NCBI GenBank assembly: GCA_041906185.1
Contig: JAYRJQ010000012.1
Location: 1 to 64,000, forward strand
Length of the DNA: 64,000 bases
Direction of reading: 5' to 3'
From: Roseateles_B sp041906185
Lineage (GTDB): Bacteria; Pseudomonadota; Gammaproteobacteria; Burkholderiales; Burkholderiaceae_C
Below the pieces are notes generated by a model. That model had not been told where the DNA came from. It was given only the letters and a program-made list of their open reading frames with translations, and made no database searches. The translations under genes and the position numbers were made by a program. Below, piece after piece: positions 59,304 through 64,000 of the stretch (position 1 is its first letter; every line of letters begins with the position of its first letter).

Positions 59304-62102
59304 ATGAGCCGTCCCCCTGCGACCCTGCCGCCGTCCGACTTCCAGCGCTGGCCTGCGCGGCGGCTGGGACCCTGCGCCCTGGCGCTGGCCCTGGGGCTGG
59401 GGGCGTTCGGGCCGGCCGCGGCCAATGACGGCGGCCGCGCGCTCGCCGACTGCGATGCACCCGGGCTGGCCGCCGTGCTGCGGGCCACGCCGGACGGCGC
59501 GCGGGCCTGGCCGGCCAGGGCGCATGCGCTGGATGTCACCCATCTGCAATGGCCGGGGGTGGGCGAGGCCGGCGCGCTGCGTCTGGTGGCGGCCTGGCAG
59601 GGCGGGCTGGTGGCGATCGCCGGCCAGGCCCTGCGAGGGGCCGACGCCAGCCTGCCGCTGCAACGCGGCGGGGCGCTGCCGGCGGCGCTGGCGCAGCGCT
59701 TCCCGCATCTGCGCGACGGCGGCGTGTTGCGTCTGCCGGCGGGCCAGGCGCTCGATGAGCGCTGGCTGCGCGCGGAGCTGCTGCTGGTGCGGGAGGACGC
59801 GCAGGGCCTCGTCCAGGACGCCAGCCGCGTGCAGCTGGCCGGCGCGCTCGATGCCCGTTATGCCGATACCGCCGAGGCGCTGGCCTACGGGCCGCTCTTC
59901 ATGCCAGGGCGCGCGGACGCCGGCCTGCGGCTGTGGGCCCCGACGGCGCACCGGGTGCAGGTCTGCCTCTATCCCGACGCCGAATCGTCGGCCTCCCGCG
60001 TGCATGACCTGCGCTGGGAGCCCGCGAGCGGCAGCTGGGCGCTGCCGGCCACGACGGGTACACGCAATGCCTACTACCGCTTCCTTGTGGACGTGCTGGT
60101 GCCGGGCGAGGGCCTCCTGCGCCAGCGCGTGACCGATCCCGCCTCGGTGAGCCTGAACGCCGATTCGCGGCGCAGCTTCCTCGCCGACCTGGAGGACCCG
60201 GCCTGGATGCCGCCCGGCTGGACAACGCACCGCCGCCCGGCGCCGCCGGCCTCGTCCACGGACATGAGCGTCTACGAGCTGCATGTCCGCGACTTTTCCT
60301 GGCGCGACCCCAGCCAGCCGCCTGCGCAGCGCGGCCGCTTCGGCGCCTTCACGCAGGGCGATGCGCTGGGCGTGCAGCATCTGCGCCGTCTGGCCCGGGC
60401 CGGGATGACGGATGTGCACCTGCTGCCCGTGTTCGACATCGCCAGCATTCCCGAGCGCGGCTGCCGCCAGCCGGCCGTGCCCGACGCCCCGCCGGACAGC
60501 GAGGCCCAGCAGGCGGCCGTGAGTGCCGTCGCCGGCCAGGACTGCTACAACTGGGGCTACGACCCGCTGCACTACAGCGCCCCCGAGGGGAGCTACAGCA
60601 GCGATGCCAATGACGGCGGCCGGCGCCTGCTGGAGTTCCGCCAGATGGTGATGGCCCTGCACGGCCTCGGCCTGCGCGTGGGCATGGACGTGGTCTACAA
60701 CCACACGCCGGCCTCGGGGCAGCATCCGCACTCGGTGCTGGACCGCATCGTGCCGGGCTACTACCAGCGCCTCGATGCCCAGGGCCGCGTCGAGCGCTCC
60801 ACCTGCTGCGACAACACGGCCACCGAGCACCGCATGATGGCTCACCTGATGAGCGAGTCGGTCCTGCTGTGGGCCGCCCGGCACGGCATCGACTCCTTCC
60901 GCTTCGACCTCATGGGCCACCAGCCGCGCGCGGTGATGGAGGCCATCGCCGTGCGGCTGCGGCAGCGGACGGGGCGCTTCATTCCGCTGATCGGCGAGGG
61001 CTGGAACTTCGGTGAGGTGGCCGACGGCGCGCGCTTCGTGCAGGCGAGCCAGCGGGCTCTCAATGGCAGCGGCATCGGCACCTTCAGCGACCGCGCCCGC
61101 GACGCGCTGCGGGGCGGCTCTCCGGGCGACGGTTCACCCGCCGGGCTCGTGCGCCAGGGCTGGAGCAATGGCCTGTACACGGCGCCGAACGGGCTGGCCG
61201 AGGCCGTGGGTGCCGAAGCGCTGGCGCAGGCGGCGGATCTCGTCCGCGTCGGCCTGGCGGGCAGCCTGCGCAGCGTCCGCCTGCAGGACCCGAGCGGCGT
61301 GTCCCGGCGCCTGGACGAGATCGCCTATGGGGACCAGCCGGCGGGCTATGCCGCGGAGCCGGCCGAGGTCGTCAACTACGCCGAGAACCACGACAACCAC
61401 ACGCTCTTCGACAACCAGGTGCTGCGCCTCCCGCGCGACGCGACGCACGAGGAGCGCGTGCGCTCGCAGCTGCTGGCGACCGCGGTGACGGCCTACAGCC
61501 AGGGCGTGGCCTATTTCCATGCCGGCATGGAGATCCTGCGCTCCAAATCCCTGGACCGGAACAGCTACGACTCGGGCGACTGGTTCAACGGGCTGGACTG
61601 GCGCCTGCAGGACAACGGCTTCGGCGTGGGCCTGCCGCCGGCCGCCGACAACGCCGCCGCCTGGCCGCTGTACCGTGCGCTGCTGGCCGATCCGGCGATC
61701 AAGCCGCGGCCGCAGGACCTCCGGGCAGCCCGGGACCGCTTCCTCGACCAGCTGCGCGTGCGCGCCAGCTCCCGGCTCTTCCATCTGCGCACGGCGGCCG
61801 ACGTGCAGCGGCGCCTGAGCTTCCCTCGGCTGGCGGCGCCGGCCTCGCCGGCCCTGCTGCTGGCACGCCTGGACGGGCAGGGACTGCCTGGGGCGGGCTT
61901 CCGGGAAGTGCTGCTGGTCTTCAACGCCAGCCGCGAGCCCCAGCAGTTCGCCTGGGACGACGCGCGCCTGCCTTGGCGTCTGCACCCGGTGCTGGCGGGG
62001 CCGCAGGCCGCCGACGAAGCGCTGCGACAGGGGGCGCACGTCGATCGCCGGCAGCGTCGGGTGCATGTGCCGGCGTGGTCCGCGGCGGTGTTTGTGCGCT
62101 GA
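59304..62102 (+). CDS. pulA: Exported type I pullulanase (GH13_14-like)
   Basis: A 932-aa enzyme. Signal peptide LGPCALALALGLGAFGPAAA; an unknown N-terminal region; a CBM48-like beta-domain (GLRLWAPTAHRVQVCLYPDA); the type I pullulanase signature CYNWGYDPLHYSAPEGSY; then DVVYNHTPASGQH, SFRFDLMGHQPRAVMEA (nucleophile), FIPLIGEGWNFGEVAD (acid/base) and VNYAENHDNHTLFDNQVL (third Asp). It debranches alpha-1,6 bonds in pullulan and starch. The ATG at 59304 lacks a strong ribosome site; a TTG 27 bp upstream is also in frame. It diverges from the two-gene GH13 operon. Confidence 0.92.
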   Translation: MSRPPATLPPSDFQRWPARRLGPCALALALGLGAFGPAAANDGGRALADCDAPGLAAVLRATPDGARAWPARAHALDVTHLQWPGVGEAGALRLVAAWQGGLVAIAGQALRGADASLPLQRGGALPAALAQRFPHLRDGGVLRLPAGQALDERWLRAELLLVREDAQGLVQDASRVQLAGALDARYADTAEALAYGPLFMPGRADAGLRLWAPTAHRVQVCLYPDAESSASRVHDLRWEPASGSWALPATTGTRNAYYRFLVDVLVPGEGLLRQRVTDPASVSLNADSRRSFLADLEDPAWMPPGWTTHRRPAPPASSTDMSVYELHVRDFSWRDPSQPPAQRGRFGAFTQGDALGVQHLRRLARAGMTDVHLLPVFDIASIPERGCRQPAVPDAPPDSEAQQAAVSAVAGQDCYNWGYDPLHYSAPEGSYSSDANDGGRRLLEFRQMVMALHGLGLRVGMDVVYNHTPASGQHPHSVLDRIVPGYYQRLDAQGRVERSTCCDNTATEHRMMAHLMSESVLLWAARHGIDSFRFDLMGHQPRAVMEAIAVRLRQRTGRFIPLIGEGWNFGEVADGARFVQASQRALNGSGIGTFSDRARDALRGGSPGDGSPAGLVRQGWSNGLYTAPNGLAEAVGAEALAQAADLVRVGLAGSLRSVRLQDPSGVSRRLDEIAYGDQPAGYAAEPAEVVNYAENHDNHTLFDNQVLRLPRDATHEERVRSQLLATAVTAYSQGVAYFHAGMEILRSKSLDRNSYDSGDWFNGLDWRLQDNGFGVGLPPAADNAAAWPLYRALLADPAIKPRPQDLRAARDRFLDQLRVRASSRLFHLRTAADVQRRLSFPRLAAPASPALLLARLDGQGLPGAGFREVLLVFNASREPQQFAWDDARLPWRLHPVLAGPQAADEALRQGAHVDRRQRRVHVPAWSAAVFVR

Positions 62103-62212
62103 GCAGACGGCGCGCCATCCGCATCGTCCCGGGGTGAGAGATGGCACGCCTTGTCAGGGTCCCGGGACGCGCTCATGATCCAGGCAGGTCCCCGAGCTGC
62201 GAGTCATCGATC

Positions 62213-63412
62213 ATGTCCAAGCGCCGTCTGCCGTCCTCCCCTCTGTCCTCGCTCGCCCGCTGGGGCGCTGCCATGGCCGTCCTCGGCCTGCTGCAGGCCT
62301 GCGCCACGGCACCACAGCAGAGCCTGCCGCCGCCACCCCTGATCGACGAGGCCTTCCTGCCGGCGCCCACGCTGCCCGGCCGGGATGCCCTGCTGGCGCT
62401 GTCGCCCGAGATGACGGAGTTCCTGCACAAGACCATCGAACCCAGGTCCCGCGCCTATGGCAGCAAGGAAGGCCTGATCCGGGCGCTCTACCAGGACGGC
62501 AAGCTGCAGATCCAGTACGACAGCGAGAAGACGCGCACGGCCGCCGAGACCTTTGCCGAAGGGCGGGGCAACTGCCTTTCTCTGGTCCTGATGACTGCCG
62601 CCTTCGCGCGCGAGCTCCATGTGCCCATCTACTTCCGCTCGGTGATGGTGGATCCGCAATGGACGCGCGGCTCCGACCTCATGTTCCGGGCCGGCCACGT
62701 GAACCTGGGGCTGGGCACCCGCCTGCAGGAACGCGGCACCTCCTCGACCATGGACAGCCCGATGATCGTGGACTTCCTGCCCGAGGAGCAGCGCCGGGCG
62801 GACCGCGCGATGGAGGTCAGCGAGTCCACCATCCTCGCCATGTTCTACAACAACCGCGCCGCCGAGCGCCTCTACGACGGCGACGTGCGCGGCGCCTACT
62901 GGTGGGCGCGGGCGGCCGTGCTGGCGGATGCTCGCTTCAGCGGCGGCTTCAACACGCTGTCGGTGCTCTACCGCCGCATGGGCCGGCTCGATCTGGCGGA
63001 TCAGGCCCTGACAAAGGTGCTGGCGCTGGAGCCTGACAACGAGGTCGCCTTGGCCAATATGGTGGTGGTGGCGCGCGAAGCCGGCCGACAGCAGGACCAG
63101 GCCCGCTACGAGGCCCGGCTGGCCTCGCTGCAGCCGGTGCCGCCCTTCAAGTTCTTCGACGAAGGGGTCGAGGCCATGAAGCGGGCGGACTTCCGTGCGG
63201 CCGACGCGCTGTTCGCCAAGGAGCTGGCGCGTTCCGCCAACAACCACGAGCTGCACTTCTGGGCCGCGCTGGCGAAGCTGGGCATCGGCCAGCAGGAGCG
63301 CGCGGCGCGCCACCTGACGCTCGCCGCGGAGACGAGCCCGACGGTGGGGCAGCAGCGGCTCTACGAGGCCAAGCTCAACAAGCTGATGGCCACGAAGCAG
63401 CTGACGAACTGA
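62213..63412 (+). CDS. Lipoprotein with a transglutaminase-like and a TPR region
   Basis: A 399-aa lipoprotein. Signal and lipobox: MAVLGLLQAC followed by ATAPQQ. The transglutaminase-like core shows AETFAEGRGNCLSLVLMTAA with the putative catalytic Cys, and RAGHVNLGLGTRL with the His. The C-terminal half is TPR-like (LYRRMGRLDLADQALTKVLA, LEPDNEVALANMVVVAREAG, LHFWAALAKLGIGQQERAAR). Such proteins occur in many gammaproteobacteria and betaproteobacteria and may act in envelope or cell-surface assembly. Start at MSKRRLPSSPL 62213 because it opens the signal peptide; an upstream frame extension is Arg-rich and unlikely. Confidence 0.88.
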   Translation: MSKRRLPSSPLSSLARWGAAMAVLGLLQACATAPQQSLPPPPLIDEAFLPAPTLPGRDALLALSPEMTEFLHKTIEPRSRAYGSKEGLIRALYQDGKLQIQYDSEKTRTAAETFAEGRGNCLSLVLMTAAFARELHVPIYFRSVMVDPQWTRGSDLMFRAGHVNLGLGTRLQERGTSSTMDSPMIVDFLPEEQRRADRAMEVSESTILAMFYNNRAAERLYDGDVRGAYWWARAAVLADARFSGGFNTLSVLYRRMGRLDLADQALTKVLALEPDNEVALANMVVVAREAGRQQDQARYEARLASLQPVPPFKFFDEGVEAMKRADFRAADALFAKELARSANNHELHFWAALAKLGIGQQERAARHLTLAAETSPTVGQQRLYEAKLNKLMATKQLTN

Positions 63413-63446
63413 CGCCGCGGGCGCATCCGCCACCGCGGCGGGACCG

Positions 63447-63776
63447 TCACAGCGGTGGCAGGCCGTGCCGGGCCCGCGCCCGGGCGCAGGCCTCGTCCCC
63501 GAGGCCCAGCGGCGCCCGCAGGCCGAATTCCCGGCAGGGCGAGGGACGCCATTCGTAGATGCCGCAGCCGGCGTTGACACCGACCTGGCCCGTGAGCGCG
63601 GCGCAGCGCGGCTGGGCGTGGTCCGTGCCCCGCATGCGGCACAGGCTCGCGGTGACGTCCACGCAGAGACCGTCGGGAACGTCGCCGCCTTCGCTCTGGA
63701 GCTCCTCGCGGGCGAAGTCCACACGGAAGCTGGCGCAGCAGGCGCCGCAGCGCAGGCAGGGGTTGTCGGTGCTCAT
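63447..63776 (-). CDS. YkgJ-family cysteine-cluster protein
   Basis: A 109-aa protein with the cysteine pattern CLRCGACCASFR at the N-terminus, then SLCRMRG, PRCAAL, GCGIYEWRPSPCREF and EACARAR. This is the YkgJ/CxxCxxCC zinc or iron-binding fold of unknown role. It ends 34 bp from the convergent lipoprotein gene. ATG at 63776; the start is at the window side of a repeat-rich gap. Confidence 0.9.
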   Translation of the reverse strand: MSTDNPCLRCGACCASFRVDFAREELQSEGGDVPDGLCVDVTASLCRMRGTDHAQPRCAALTGQVGVNAGCGIYEWRPSPCREFGLRAPLGLGDEACARARARHGLPPL

Positions 63777-63814
63777 GCGGGCGAGTGTAGGCGCCGCGGG
63801 CCCGGGGCGACACC

Positions 63815-63886
63815 GCTGAGGCCAGCGCTCAGGCCAGTGCCCAGGCAGGCGCTCAGGCAGGCGCTCAGGCTGGTGCTCAGGCCGGC
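63815..63886. repeat. Six 12-bp tandem repeats at the 3' end of the last gene
   Basis: Units begin at 63815, 63827, 63839, 63851, 63863 and 63875, of the type GCTCAGGCCAGT / GCTCAGGCAGGC. The stop codon of the minus-strand gene (63877-63879) lies inside the last unit. In another frame the units encode a repeated LSAC/LSAG-like tetrapeptide, so a one-base shift would extend the protein by about 24 residues. Confidence 0.8.
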
Positions 63887-64000
63887 GGTGTGGCGGTGGT
63901 GTCCGGCGACGCCGGTGCCGCGCTCGCGGGGCCGTCGGCCGGCTTGCCGCCCGCGGCCTCGCGGACCACCGTGACGCTGCAGTCCGATTCCGCGACCACC
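63877..64000 (-). CDS. 3' end of an unidentified gene
   Basis: An open frame of 40 codons runs from the window edge to a TGA at 63879-63877. The peptide ends with ESDCSVTVVREAAGGKPADG followed by a Ala/Pro/Thr tail. The acidic/hydrophobic start is credible coding sequence; the tail is low complexity. The product cannot be identified from this fragment. Confidence 0.55.
   Translation of the reverse strand, partial: VVAESDCSVTVVREAAGGKPADGPASAAPASPDTTATPPA

Noticed and set aside
63815..63886. CRISPR array
   Set aside because: Direct 12-bp repeats without spacers, overlapping a stop codon. No cas gene.

Overview
The window is a very GC-rich chromosomal segment of a betaproteobacterium, most likely order Burkholderiales (the Roseateles / Mitsuaria / Rubrivivax neighbourhood). 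This rests on gene content and style: bamC next to dapA, roxA next to slyD, GbsR-type regulators, PPi-dependent phosphofructokinase, topoisomerase IV genes, and TACAAT-type -10 boxes just upstream of start codons. No rRNA, tRNA, phage structural gene, transposase or CRISPR array is visible. Most long antisense reading frames are GC-driven shadows and are left out.

Region by region. (1) Positions 1-15735, minus strand: a compact operon of at least ten genes that I cannot assign to any described system, behind a SARP-type activator. In transcription order it holds an 86-aa protein, a 1591-aa protein with five predicted hydrolase domains (NlpC/P60-like, trypsin-like, PGRP/amidase, CHAP, lysozyme-like), a paralogue of an unknown ~350-460-aa family, two small trypco2-like proteins, a subtilase, a 665-aa unknown, a 351-aa unknown and two further paralogues. 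Four CATCAC repeats at exact 11-bp spacing, the signature of a SARP operator, sit upstream of the first gene. This is the best candidate for an undescribed system. (2) 15.9-25.8 kb, housekeeping: slyD, roxA, a small Ala/Pro-rich lipoprotein, bamC, dapA, a methyltransferase, an SDR, a 48-aa membrane protein, an MFS transporter and an amidohydrolase with a histone-H1-like tail. (3) 25.9-37.8 kb, plus strand: parE, a class II deacetylase, a GNAT acetyltransferase, a lytic transglycosylase, parC and a MukBEF-like condensin (mksF-mksE-mksB) without a nuclease gene. (4) 37.8-41.5 kb: mgtC, then a four-gene operon (DCC, epimerase, DoxX-like, DUF2269) facing a GbsR regulator, with a shared operator-like box. 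(5) 41.7-47.1 kb: an RCC1-repeat lipoprotein, trhP, a periplasmic binding protein and PPi-PFK. (6) 47.3-55.4 kb: an effector-associated-domain-like protein, a 1277-aa DyP peroxidase-P450 fusion, and a 1060-aa nucleotide cyclase-STAND ATPase-TPR protein. (7) 55.6-62.1 kb: an exported starch/pullulan locus of three GH13 enzymes with divergent promoters. (8) 62.2-64.0 kb: a transglutaminase-like/TPR lipoprotein, a YkgJ-family protein, a 12-bp tandem repeat and the 3' end of an unidentified gene.

How the parts fit. parE/parC and the Mks condensin form one chromosome-segregation block. The three GH13 enzymes form a polysaccharide-utilisation block: pullulanase debranches, and neopullulanase and the amylase/glucosidase release small sugars. 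Regions 1 and 6 share a protein-domain vocabulary (trypsin and trypco2-like, SARP/BTAD, EAD-like, STAND, cyclase) typical of bacterial signalling or conflict systems, but their function is inference here.
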